Below, one piece after another: positions 10,499-22,390 of a DNA stretch of 64,000 bases. The stretch comes from Cichorium intybus (Eukaryota; Streptophyta; Magnoliopsida; Asterales; Asteraceae): positions 78,847,382-78,911,381 of the forward strand of contig CM042016.1 of NCBI GenBank assembly GCA_023525715.1. The letters are read 5' to 3'. Made by a program: the position numbers and the translations under genes. The notes under the pieces are model-generated. The model saw nothing but the letters and a program-made list of their open reading frames with translations, was not told the origin of the DNA and searched no databases. Position 1 is the first letter of the stretch. Each line of letters begins with the position of its first letter.

Positions 10499-13180
10499 TG
10501 TCACACCCCGATCCTTGGCGGAATAGATCAAGGCGTGATATATTGTTCAAAGTCTCATGACAACTATGTTATAATATGATTAGATTCAATTAAGTACTAA
10601 GCAGGCAAACAAGATCCACAACATACAAATACAAATTCAAATACAAACAACATTTATTACATCAAATTTAAATAGTCTTGTGGGTTTCTAAGGTATACCC
10701 TACTTTTCATCAACTTCATTCTTCAAATCTGCATCATGGGTAAAAACAGGTCAACTACGAGAGTTGGTGAGTAATCTAGTTTTATTAAAGAAAATTGCGA
10801 GTTTGAAATATTTATAATTTGAAACTTGTTTTCTTTGGAAGTCGACAAGAAAGTATTATTGAGATAACGGTTTATAAATCAAAAGTTGAGTAACAAATGA
10901 TAACAACAACAATAAGTCCTCACCCTATATATATACATATATATGTATATATATAGGATGGAGCATCTAATCATCATACACACTCAACCACGTGCAATCA
11001 TTCACCTTAGCGTCCCAAGGCGGGGTGGTCAACCCAATAGCGCTATTATTGTCCATAACATACCTCAAGAATACGGGCATAGTCATGGAGATTAGACTAA
11101 AAATGGTAATGCACCACAAGTACATGTAGCGTAAACAAACAATAATTATACAAATAATGATTCATGTATAAATGTCCCAACAATGTCTCAATTGTGTTAA
11201 AATAATAAAATGAAGTTGGAACATATTAAAACCACATGATACACCCCAAAAGTATTGAAAATTATAAAATATGGGGTAGATAACTCACATTAGTCCAATA
11301 AGGAATGCGCGTGTTGTACGATAGACGGCTCGAGTCAAAATGTCGTAGAACCTAATATAATTAATAGTTTTGGCTTAGGAATCGATAAACGAGAATATAG
11401 TATTAATAAAAATAATTATACACATATTCTTATATTAGATGAATTAACAATAATCCAAATTTTGTTTTGAATATTAATGTATTCATATGTTAAATGAATT
11501 TTAAATTGAATTAATTACTTTGCTTAATTAATTTATATCTTCACTTTAGGCAAGATTTTCATAATTTCTTATTAAAATAATAACTAGTCCAATTATAAGT
11601 ATTTACATATTTTATATATTATAAAAAATTATTTATATGAAATAATCATTAAAAATGCATTTTTACATGCTTAGATATTTAGGAAAATGGTTTTAAATAC
11701 TAAACTGTAATGAAACATTCTGAAATTATCAGAAAATCATTATTTCATAACATAGTAATTACTGTAAAATTTTCATATTTTTCTTAACTGCTTTAGTATT
11801 TATTTAGTATTTTAATAAATAAACCACAACAAAATTCGGGAAACATAATACTTGATTCCCAAAATTCTGTAAAATTAACCATAGTTTTCTAATATTATAT
11901 TGAGCCTACTGTAAATATTTTGGATATTTTGGACTATGGGAAGTATTTCTTATGTTTTTCATTATTAACTAATCAATAAAATCATAAATAATCGGAAAAT
12001 ATTAAGAGAAATTCATTAGAGTTTTTATTTATGATTAACATGTTATATATGATATTCTGATAAGGTTTTATAATTTTTGGACATGTGTAGCTATTTATTA
12101 TCAATTTAAACCATTAAATAATCATTAAATCAGGAAAAATAAGCAACCATTCTTACGAAAATCTGTAAATTTTGTCATGGAGTCTTTAAAATGTTAATAA
12201 GGTGCGAAAAATATAATATCTAGTTTTTAACATACATAACTATATTTTGCAATTTATTTATCTATAACAAAATAAAATACAAAATAAGCATCAAACAGTA
12301 ATATAAATGCATGAAACTTTTAAATCCACTTTACTCAATATATGGGTTGTTCTAAAATTTTCCCAGAATTTATTGACTGCAAAAAGTATTTTATGTGAAT
12401 TATTACCCTATTTTATTGCAATAATTATAGTAATTCAATAAAAATAAGTTATTTTATGAAAATTTCCAGAACTTCTTATTTTATTGATGGGATCCTGAGA
12501 AAAATCAGGTTTATGCATAAAATGAGTTTTAGATAGTTTGGTGGATTTAATTTGTTTCATTCATGAATTTGAGACTTTTAACAACATACCTTGATGAATG
12601 CTTCAAGAGGGATGAAGATTTGAGTATATTGGAGTGTTCTTGGCTGAAATATGAAGATTTCTAGGAGGAATTTCGAGATTAAGAGTGAGAGGAAGAATAG
12701 ATATGGTTTGAGTGGTGATGAGAATAATGTGTTGAGAGAAAAATGAAAGGAAAGATGATGGGAGGTGTGAATGGGAGACAATGGGAATAACCTTTTGCTT
12801 TTGGTGGTCTTCATAATTTTCAACTAACACAAGCATCTTTTATATAATATATTAATTAATATAAGAGTTTTATAAAATTTAATGTAGAGTTTATAAAAAT
12901 AGAGTTGTATAAAAGATAGGTTATTATTTGATTATAACAATCTACTTTGATTTGAAGTTTAATTATAGCATTCAAGTTTGATTCTTTTAATTTAATTAGA
13001 CCATCATACTTTGATTTAATTTTAATATGGTATCATAATTTAATTTGATTATAGTTATAACGTTATACTATGCTATATTGCTATTAACGTCAATTTATTA
13101 GTGTATGGGTTTTGATCCTATTAGCGTCAAGTAATCTTGAGTAGGGTTGACCCAAATCCATTTTAGGCGGATGTCACAGG
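10499..13180 (-). mobile_element. Nested solo LTR of chromovirus (Tekay-like) type, 2.68 kb
   Basis: The insert starts TGTCACACCCCG and ends GGATGTCACA, with perfect 5-bp TSD GGGAG at 10494-10498 and 13181-13185, splitting element A pol. Read on the - strand it begins TGTGACATCC and ends GATCGGGGTGTGACA, the same type of termini as the LTRs at 15591-19263 and 56547-58885, so the orientation is minus. There is no coding region inside. It contains a 34-base perfect palindrome at 10924-10957. Tekay assignment rests on recalled LTR termini and the resemblance to the LTR of the coding element at the right edge. Confidence 0.85.
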
Positions 13181-13185
13181 GAGTA

Positions 13186-15044
13186 CCATTGATCTTGGAG
13201 AAATTAAAGAGTCATTAGATGACACAACCTTAGAAGAAACTAGCAACCAACAAGAGGAAGAAGTTCATGTTGGTCTGACTGACATATCCTTACCTCTTAG
13301 GTGCTCCAGTAGAGTTAGCATGCCACCCGAGTTTTATGATTTCCATATAACTACGGATGGGGACACGTTTGTCAATGATAGGACACTGATAAATTTGGAT
13401 GAGCCAGCTAACTACCGGGAAGCAGTGGCGGGCCCTGAGTCTGCCAAGTGGAAAGAGGCAATGGATAGCGAGATCAAGTCCATGTATGCCAATTAAGTTT
13501 GGAACTTGGTTGATAATGTACCGGGTCGAAAGACAGTCGGGTGCAAGTGGATCTTCAAGAAGAAGACCGACATGGATGGAAAGGTACACACTTTCAAGGC
13601 AAGACTGGTTGCATATTACTCAAACCCCGGGGGTTGATTATGACAAGATCTTCTCACCAGTGGCCAAGATAAAGTCTATCAGGATTATGCTGCCAATAGC
13701 TTTCATGACTATGAAATTTGGCAGATAGACGTCAAAACCGCTTTCCTTAATGGGAATTTGACTGAGGATGTTTACATGAATCAGCCAGAGGGTTTTGTCG
13801 ACACAAAGTATCCTGATAAGGTGTGTAAGCTTGAGAAATCAATCTATGGATTGAAACAAGCTTCTCGCAGCTGGAATCTTTGTTTCCATGAGAAAGTCAA
13901 AGAGTTTGGTTTCTCTAGGAGCGAGGATGAGTCCTGCGTATATGTCAAGGCTAGTGGGAGTATAGTCACTTTTCTGGTGATGTATGTTAATGACATACTA
14001 CTCATGGGAAACGACATTCCAACCTTGCAAGATGTCAAGTCTTGGCTTGGGAAGTGTTTCGCCATGAAAGACCTAGGAGAAGCTGCCTATATTCTCGGGA
14101 TAAGAATATTGAGAGATAGGAAGAAGAGACTAATTGGACTTAGTCAGGGTACATACTTGGAAAAGGTACTAAAGAGGTTTAGTATGGAAAATTCCAAGAA
14201 GGGAGAGCTACCTATCCAGAGTAATGCAAAGTTGAGTAAGACTCAAAGTTTGAGTACAGACGAGGAGATAGCTAACATGAGTCGGGTACCTTACGCTTCG
14301 GCTATGGGGTCGATCATGTACGCTATGATGTATACTCGCCCTGACGTGGCTTTTGCTCTGAGCATGGTCAGTCGGTATCAGGGAAACCCTGGAAGGGAAC
14401 ATTGGATAGCTGTAAAAAATATACTCAAGTATATGCGAAGGACAAAGAACATGGTGTTAGTCCTTGGTGGCAGTGATACCTTGAGAGTTAACGGATATAC
14501 AGATGCCAGCTTTCAGACAGATAGAGACAACGGTCGGTCTTAGTCAGGCTGGGTATTCCTTTTGAATGGGGGAGCAGTTACTTGGAAAAGTTCCAAGCAA
14601 GAGACGGTGGCTGATACTACATGCGAATCAGAGTACATAGCAGCAAGTGAATCGTCAAAGGAAGTGGCTTGGCTGAAGAACTTTATCGGTGACCTTGGAG
14701 TAGTCCCGAGTATTCAGGAGCCCATGGAATTGTTCTGCAATAACGAAGGAGCGGTTGCCTTGACAAAGGAACTGAGAGACCATAGAAAGTCCAGTCATAT
14801 CGACAGAAAGTACCACTATATCAGATATAGAGTAGAAGAAGGTCAATTCCTTGTAAAGAGGGTAACATCAGAAGATAATCCTGCAGATCCCTTGACAAAG
14901 GCTCTGAGTGGGATTAAGCACAATCAGCATGCTAGGAGCATTGGATTAAGAGATGATATTAGTTTTTGTAATTTGATAGGTTTTGAAACTTGTAACAATG
15001 AAAATGTAATTGACTTTGGTGATTTAATAATAGAGATTTATTAA
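13186..15044 (+). pseudogene. pol: Element A pol, 3' part: reverse transcriptase and RNase H
   Basis: After the nested LTR the frame continues with a stop (TAA) near 13494, frameshifts near 13610 and 13700, and a TAG at 14541-14543. RT motifs seen: WKEAMDSEI, GCKWIFKKK, TPGVDYDKIFSPVAK, DVKTAFLNG, QPEGFVD, SIYGLKQASRSW. The catalytic box reads YVNDILLMGND instead of YVDD, losing one metal-binding Asp. RNase H motifs: GYTDASFQTD (first Asp), CESEYIA (Glu), then CNNEGAV where CDN is usual. Together these changes show a non-functional copy. Confidence 0.88.
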
Positions 15045-15590
15045 TAAGTATTGTTTACTACTTTTGTCAATTCTTTGTTATTGTGTTTCATTTTACACGT
15101 TTACTTCCTGTGTAATTTGATTATTCAAATATCCACAGTCGCTCATACTTTTAGGGAGTAAGTATGAACGAAGGCTGTCATGAATTGGTTTTTAGACTAT
15201 CTAAGGAGTTAGACATATCAATAGGATTGCTACAACGTTCATGAGTACTTAGAAATAGAGATTTGAGTATTGGATAAACCCACGCTTAATAGATTGCTTC
15301 ATGGATTACATCACGAGCAATGCTGAGACGATAATATCTTTTGATCTTTAAGCAGAGACATGAGTTATGATTTACAAGGCGGTTGTTCATTGATAATGCG
15401 AAAACGCATCGGTAACATGATGTTATAAAACGTGTTGTTGTGAGTGATTTGTCCGGTAAAAGACATAAGTATATGAGTCGAAGCTTATTCGTCCCTTGAC
15501 CCTGACGGGAAACAGATATCTGTAGGCCTCTTGATGAATTTGAAGTTGACTAAAAGGGTTGGCCAACCAGGACTAAATTGATATGGTCAA

Positions 15591-18500
15591 TGTGACAACC
15601 AAAAGTTTTACACGTTTAGGATATGATTTGTCACTTTAACGTGTTATGGATGGACAAAAAGGTCAAAAGAGGTAAGAACATGGAAATGTATGGGTTAAAA
15701 CCTTTTATTAAGCTATGACGAGATATTACCTCAATTAGAATTTGGTTTTAGCGACCTAAAAGGAAAAATGGAAATAAAGGACTAAAAGTGAAAAGTTTAT
15801 TGTGCAAACTTTGGAAATAAGTATCTAAACATCTAGAAAGATTTGGACAAAAGTCATCAAGATGACTTTTGTAATATTTAAGACAAAAAAAAAATATAGG
15901 AAAAAGATTCGGATCATTTGGAGTTGTAACGAAGGAGTTATGATGAAATTAAAATGGCCCAAAAGTGACAAAAATGACCAAAGAGTCATTTTCAAGGGTT
16001 GATAATGGAAAATCGGTTAAGATACAGACTTAAGTCAGTAAGGAGATATTGGAAAGCTCATTCCAACCTTCCTAGAAATATAAGGTTTACAAAAAAATCG
16101 GGCATCAAATGAAGAAGTTATGTCTGTGTAAAGTTGGGGGAAAATATGGTGAAAAAGTTGGATAATTTTTCTAAGTTTTTTAGGGGTAATCTTGGAATTT
16201 TGCCAAATCTGCCCCATTTGAAAACCGAAACCCGGTTTTGATATACCAGGTGCGTTTTCACTTCTGAGACACGCCTTCAGTCCCTCGGTAACGCAAACAC
16301 GCTCGCACCATCTAGAAATCTGAAAAATCAAATGCAAGAGAGAGAGGGGTCGAGAGATTCAGATGTGATAATAGAGTGCAACAAGATAGCTAGCACGAGA
16401 TTCACAACCAGAAAACGCACACACGTATGTTCAAAATCAGAAATCGAGAGGAGAAAGAAGATAGCGAGTGGGTGTGTGCGTAATCACGATCGAGAGTGAG
16501 ATATAAGTCGAAATCGAGGTCGATTAAGGCTTCTGTGGGTTTCGTTTTCGATCAAATCGTATCAGAACCCAAAAGCCGGAAGGAAACATGCGGTAACCCG
16601 CTACTGTTGGGCGAAATCGACGGTAGTTGGCCGCCGGAGACGTCAGGGATGGCGGCGGACGGTCGCTGGTGACCAGAAACATCGACAATGGTGGAAGAAT
16701 TGGCCGGAGTTGTGCTATTGGTGGCCAGTAAGGGTTTTTGTGGTTCGATTTCAGCCTTGGGACAAGTCTCAAGCTCCTGATTTCAAGATTTGGGGCAAAA
16801 ACACAAAGGTAAAAGCTGATGTTTGTAAGCCCTAGTTTTTTGAATCTGAAATGGCATTTGCATGTTGAAATTTATCATGGGTTTTGATTTCCTGCTATTA
16901 TTTCGAGTTCAAAATCACCCAAATAATGAAAGTTTTGAGATATTGATCTTGAAATCCATGATTGCATGCTAACAAAAGAGATGAAAGGATGAAGGATTCT
17001 TGTTGTATAACACTTGTGTTTGGATTTATGACCAACATGCTATGTTTTGGAGTTAAGGATATTAAAAGTTAGATTGAATAACGTTTTGATGCATATTGGT
17101 GTTACAAAAGTTACAAATTTGGTCAAAATAAGCGTTTTACTATTGAAATCGCGTTGGTAATGTGTAAGTTATGACAACACTAAGGTGTAGATTGTGAATC
17201 TTGGGATTTTAGAACATGATGAATAATGTTGTTGGTTTTTCCGATTTGATCAAATGTAACCATGAAATGGGGTTTTTGGAAGTATGTTTTGTTGGTATAA
17301 AAATTGTGAAAATACTAGTTAAAGCTACTTTTGTGAATGTTGAAATGAGTAAAAAAAATAGAAGTTGAAGTGACTAAGACTTGTGGTAAATAGGACGGAA
17401 TCAGTAATTTCTCCGAAATATTAAAAATAATAAAAAGGAATAGAATTATAGGCTCCAATGTTTAATTGGACGAAATTTGGTAAGTGGAATGGAATCTTGG
17501 ATGCCAGCCTTTATGAGACGATTTTAGTATGTGGGAATGTAATGTTCAAAAGAACATCAAATTTAGTCGGAATGACAATTATGAGGCTTTGGAAACTTAT
17601 TAGTGTCAAGTAAATGTAAATAGCATGTTGTACACAATTTCTATTTCTAGAAACTTTATTGGTTTAAGTTGGCTAAAATAACCTAAATGAGTAAAACGAA
17701 AGATGTTTTCACATCTAACCATTGACATAAGCTTATAAAGATGTAAACAATTAGCAAGTCATTGCTATAACTTTGTAGAAACCCGAAAATACCATTTTTG
17801 GTCAAAATAGGACAAAAGGGTAAAAATGTCCAAATTTCAATATTATACAATAAGAATCACACTTGGACATTGAAATAAAACTAGATGATGACTAGAAGTA
17901 GTTCCAGAATGATTAGACAATTACTATATGTTTACTTGTCTAATAAGTTCTAATCTTCTATTAGATTAATAAAGATTGAAGGGCGCTTGGAAGCAACGAA
18001 TGATTAGAGTTACGTGGATTAGTGTAGCTAGACGTACCTAGCTACTAAGGTGAGTACATGTGGTTTTTTCCCACTATGGGGTACATGGCAAATTATTGAT
18101 AAAGCTTTTATGTTACGTTTTTTTGAATATTAAATGATGTACAAATCATTTTAGTTACAATATGATTATGAAAGTTTTATAAGATGATCTTGAAAGTATG
18201 TTTTGGCTTCAAGCCATAATGAATTTGAAAGTATGTTTTGGCTTCAAGCTATAATGAATTTGAAAGTATGTTTTGGCTTCAAGTCATAATGATTTGAAAG
18301 TATGTTTTGGCATTAAGCCTTACGTTGTTATGAAAGAATGTTTTGGCATTAAGCCTTACGTTGTTATGAAAGATTGTTTTGGCATCTAGCCTTAATGAGT
18401 ATTTGAGCAAATGTTTGACAACAAGCAAAGTTATGTTTATGAATGACTGGTATTTTGAATCAAGCAATGTAATGTCATGCAAAGCAATGTGAATGAAAGG

Positions 18501-19263
18501 ATAATGTTTGGCCCGGGAAATGATGTTCCCCAAGGGGACTATAGAGGAATCTACTGGGACGATAGCACTCCTTTCGCGAAGTAGATGTCCTAAGCTAATG
18601 AGGCCAGGATGGACTGATCAAGTTCTCTCCATTCTGGTATAGACTTGGGGTATCACTAAGAGTGATTAATGCCCTAAGTATAAAAATCCAATTATGTTAA
18701 GATACCAGTCAAGCTAAAGGAAAGAAAAAGAAAGGTTTTGTGTTACTAGCTTTCTTACTCGAATTATTTGAAAGGCTTTGAAAGTAAAATATTTTTACAT
18801 GTTGTTATGAAAGGTTTGACAACTAGTGTTAATACATGAAGTGTTTATAAAGGTTTTGGAAAATGATTAAGTTATGCTTATAAGTGTTTTATGTCCAAAC
18901 CCATGTAGCTCACGAGACGTTTTCGTCTCACGTATTTTATTTTATGCCATGTATCCCAGGTTCTAGACACGAGGGATAGAAGCAAGTAGATGACCCGAAG
19001 AAATTGATATTTTAGAAGGAGTGAGCTTTGGTCGATGTAACGGTTCGTATCCTAACTTGCTTTCTATGGTATAGTATGATATGAAGTTGTAACCCCCGAA
19101 GTTGTTTAAACATTTTTAGAATTTAAATGTTTTTGTTGGGACCGAAATTTTAAGACGTGACTCGATGTCATGAGAAAAGTTTTAAAAGTTGAGATTTTGT
19201 CACGTAATGTTTTTTTATAAAATATTACACTTCTCAAAGTGTATCAAAGATCGGGGTGTTACA
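15591..19263 (+). mobile_element. Nested solo LTR of chromovirus (Tekay-like) type, 3.67 kb
   Basis: The insert runs from TGTGACAACC to GGGGTGTTACA with perfect 5-bp TSD GTCAA at 15586-15590 and 19264-19268. It lies in element A between RNase H and the 3' LTR. No frame or domain is visible. A six-copy tandem repeat lies at 18192-18410. The 3' terminus (GATCGGGGTGTTACA) matches the - strand end of the insert at 10499-13180, so the two are related families inserted in opposite orientations. Confidence 0.85.
18192..18410 (+). repeat. Tandem repeat, about 35 bases x 6
   Basis: Units start at 18192, 18227, 18262, 18295, 18332 and 18368, each with GAAAG.[A/T]TGTTTTGGC followed by a variable CTTCAAGCC/ATTAAGCC part. 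Period is 33-37 bases. It lies inside the long LTR. Confidence 0.85.
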
Positions 19264-19506
19264 GTCAATTAGTAGTATAAGAGTCATATGCAAATTAGAA
19301 ATAGGGAAACAGAGAATCAGACCAGGATTGATTTTAATCCATGTCTTGAGTCTGAAAATATCTTGTTGGACGGAGGATCATCTGATCACTTATCTATGGA
19401 CAGAACTGACTGGGTCAGAGTTCGACAGCTTCTAGGAAGCTACAGTTGCTAATTAATTAGAGGTTAAATTGGTAATTATAGTCATAGACTTATCCAAGTG
19501 GGAGAC

Positions 19507-20281
19507 TGTTGGATTAGGTGTCTAAGCCATGACTAATAATTAGTATTTACCTAATTAATTGTAGCAAAGTCCATTTGGGTTGCCCTCATAGCTAGAGGTT
19601 TGGTAGAAAGTTCAGTAGAGAGAAAGATTGATTTATTATGAGATTAAATAATCAATAGAAATTAAATATATGGTTTATTAATATATTAGAGTGATAATAT
19701 ATTAATTAGAAACTAGATTAATTAATTAGAAATTAAACAGGAATTAATTGGAATCAATTTGGTGATTAATTTAATTAATTAAAGGTGCAGGGACTAGAAT
19801 TGTAATTATTCAATAGTTGAGTAAGTGACAATTATGGCAAGTAAATAAACCAGCGAAATTTATATATGGAAATATATAATTTCGAGATTTAATAGAAGAT
19901 AAATATGATTTGAATTGTAAGACAAAGGTTTATCTTATTTGAATTCAAAAAGGTTTATCTCTAAAGGCTTATCTAATGGCCAGTTGGAAACTATAAATAG
20001 GGAGTCCCCATACCCAATTTTCTGCGCCAATTCTCACCTGTCTCTCTGGAATTTTCGATCCTCTCCTCAGCTCCCTGGGTGTGACTTCATTTGAGGAAAG
20101 ATCTTTTTGTTGCTTTGCTTCCAAGAAATCCTAAAGGTTAGTTTTTCTAGTTTTATTCTTTAGTTAAATTTTTGTTGGCCTTTTAGGAATTAGTTATGTG
20201 TTCAATTAGAAGAAAACATAGATCCTCATAGGTTGCATGTGAACTTAGGTTTTAGTTCATTGATTTGCAGAAAACCTTTCA
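19507..20281 (+). repeat. Element A 3' LTR
   Basis: Begins TGTTGGATTA directly after the polypurine tract AAGTGGGAGAC and ends AACCTTTCA. TATA box at 19992-19999. It is closely similar to 6074-6824 with small indels, about 25 bases longer. Confidence 0.9.
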
Positions 20282-20402
20282 AGTTGTTCAGACCATTGAT
20301 CATAGATTAGAATTCATTCTTGTGTGCCTCAGGTGGATCCATCAGATAGCCGAGAATGTTATGGAAATCCACATTTTTCAAGTAGTTTGCAGCAGCAGCC
20401 AT
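20282..20402 (-). pseudogene. N-terminus of additional ORF copy 3, cut by element A
   Basis: From the ATG at 20402 on the - strand a frame of 31 codons runs to TAA at 20309-20307. It can be read on past the stop in the same frame until element A begins at 20281. The text (MAAAANYLKNVDF..., then DPPEAHK and a MINGL.N segment) resembles the start of the other two additional ORFs in position and pattern (an Asp-Pro motif, then a leucine-rich helix). The match is modest, so this is a moderate call. Confidence 0.4.
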
Positions 20403-20749
20403 TGATCTGCACCAAACTGTCAAAGTGAGAAAATATTTCGCATCAATTTGAAAATTAACTCACGATGTTGCCCGAAATAATTTACTGGAATTAATTTACC
20501 ATTTTCGTGAGAAAGAAATTTAATTTAAAGGATTTTAAATTTAAATTTCACATTTAACTTTGAAATTAATTCCAAAGAAATCATTTAGCCCACAGAAATC
20601 CATTTCGGTCCAAATAAACAAGAACTTGTCCATAATAATTAAAATACAAAGTCCAATGGACTAAATCGGCCCAATTTGGACCATTTCGGTCCAACAGATG
20701 GATTTCGGTCAGTATCGGGTCGGGTTCTCCCAAAACCGGATGAAGCAGC
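20403..20749. other. Upstream region of additional ORF copy 3
   Basis: Non-coding. It carries repeated ATTTCGGTCC-type words (also in 21725-21890), which suggests 20403-20749 and 21718-22260 were one sequence before the solo LTR was inserted. Confidence 0.5.
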
Positions 20750-21717
20750 TGACAACGTCTATCAATATCAAGTATTTTAGTCGTTGTTAGGCCCTATTCT
20801 TGGTGAATTTATATCGTATATCGTATGGTATTACTCACTTTTGTCCTAGGACTTGTATGCAAGAAAAAGACTAAAAGATGTACTACAAGCGGAAAAAATG
20901 GAAGAAGTTTGGGATAAGCATCAGTTTAGTCGAAGTCGTACGCGCGCCGCGAAAAGAAGACACGCGCGTCGCGCCAAGTCAACGATGAGGCGGTGAAGAG
21001 AAATTCAAAAAACAAAAAAACGGGGATAAAGTGATACGCGTGTCATGGATCCGTGCTCTGCATGCCGCGGATCGTCAGATTTCACAAGTATAAATAGAGG
21101 TCATTAGGTCAAAATTAGGAGGCAAAGAACGATATTTAAGGTGGACCTTAGGCTTCTTCAACTCAGGATTCGGATTTTTAGCAACACTTTTGGTATTTCT
21201 TTATGTTCTCACTTTGAATTCATTGTTGTTAGTTTAGTTTAGCTTCTAGTCTATTGTTTCTGGATTGTTCAGATCAGTAGCATTAGTTCAGTAGTTTTTA
21301 TTTTCGGATTTCAGTACTTTGGATCTCTGATTTTGGGTTTTAATTGAAGTAATCATTCAGTTTGATGTTTATTTGCATTTTTTGGTATTGTTGATGTTTG
21401 AATGTGTTTTGAATGCAATTGTTTGCTTCTGGATTTCGAACTTAGTTTCTATTTCAGTAAGGAACCTTACTTTAGAATTTGGTGTAGTTTAGTTTAGTTT
21501 ATGTTTGATTCGATTTTTGGCAATTGTTTCGGTATTGTGTTTTCTTTTGGTTTTTGGAAAAATAGAAATAGTCCCTCTAGCTGTAGCATGACAATACAGT
21601 TGGTAAGGTATCGTCTTATCTTGATCACCAAACTCCCGTGGATCGACCCTTGCTACCGCTATACTAGTGAGTCTACGAGGTTATTTTTTTTGACCGCATA
21701 ACGACCTAGGTATGTCA
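20750..21717 (+). mobile_element. Solo LTR, Ty3/gypsy non-chromovirus (Athila/Tat-like), copy 2
   Basis: 968 bases with matching ends TGACA...TGTCA. The flanks are GCAGC (20745-20749) and ACAGC (21718-21722), a TSD with one mismatch. Full-length similarity to 534-1500, including the CG-rich block (here 20938-21070), GGATCGACCC and TTTGACCGCAT near the 3' end. No internal coding region. Confidence 0.8.
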
Positions 21718-22390
21718 ACAGCGCGGCTCAAATGGATTTCGGTCCACTAGGACCATTTCGGTCCAAGACGGGTCGGTCGTAACGAATCCCGATAAAGCGA
21801 ATCGGGTAGATGAGGATTTCAGTCTGCATGCGGGTATTCGGTGGATATGGATCGGGTCATAGGACCTTTTCGGTCTGACACGGAACCAACCGACAAATTG
21901 GATCGCTTAATGACGTCACAGAGGGCGAAAACCCTCTTTTTCAGTACCGAAAGCTTCAAATTGACCTCGAAAACCTGCAAAAAATTCAAAAACGAAGCAC
22001 ACAAACACGATATGAGGTGCATTCGCATGATTTGAGCCAAAAAGTTCCACCTTTGACTGTAAAAACTTGAGAAACGAGAAGGAGAGACGGAGGCACAGCA
22101 GCAGTTCAAGAGAGAAAGAGAGAAGGAGGCGGAGCTAGGGTTTGCGAAAAATGGGAACGGAGGTTAAAAGAGGTTTAAATAACCCGAAAACCTCAGGTGG
22201 GCCAAGGGTTTTTGGCCCAAGGTCCACCGAACACCAAAGTTCCACCCAAAACCGGATTTCGGCCCACTACATGTTTTTGATTAAAAATTCGTGACAAAAA
22301 TAAAAATAAAATTGAAATAAAATAAAATGAAATAAAATGGATAAAAAATAAAAAATTCACAAGTTTTAAATAATTGAAATAAAATAAAGC
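21718..22390. other. Non-coding leader-like region upstream of additional ORF copy 3
   Basis: Read on the - strand there is a TATA-like TATTTAAA (22174-22181). Downstream come CTAGCTCCGCC and pyrimidine-rich CTCTCTTTCTCTC, a leader style seen before the other additional ORFs. No protein frame is supported. The promoter reading is an inference. Confidence 0.35.

Larger units (their letters stand above)
6074..20281 (+). mobile_element. Copia LTR retrotransposon, element A, with two nested solo LTRs
   Basis: The element runs from a 5' LTR (6074-6824) to a 3' LTR (19507-20281). It has a primer-binding site matching the 3' end of initiator methionine tRNA, a long leader, gag, protease, integrase, RT and RNase H in copia order (integrase before RT), and the polypurine tract AAGTGGGAGA just before the 3' LTR. 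Two long LTRs are inserted in it (10499-13180 and 15591-19263). Without them and their TSD copies the element would be about 7.8 kb. Frames are broken by several stops and shifts and catalytic residues are changed, so it cannot move by itself. The flanking bases (GGTTC before, AGTTG after) do not form a clean TSD. Confidence 0.9.

Noticed and set aside
12578..12836. Two overlapping - strand frames
   Set aside because: Lie in the non-coding solo LTR; low-complexity Ser/Leu/Phe composition.
6069..20286. Clean TSD for element A
   Set aside because: GGTTC and AGTTG share only the central GTT; not convincing without an empty site.
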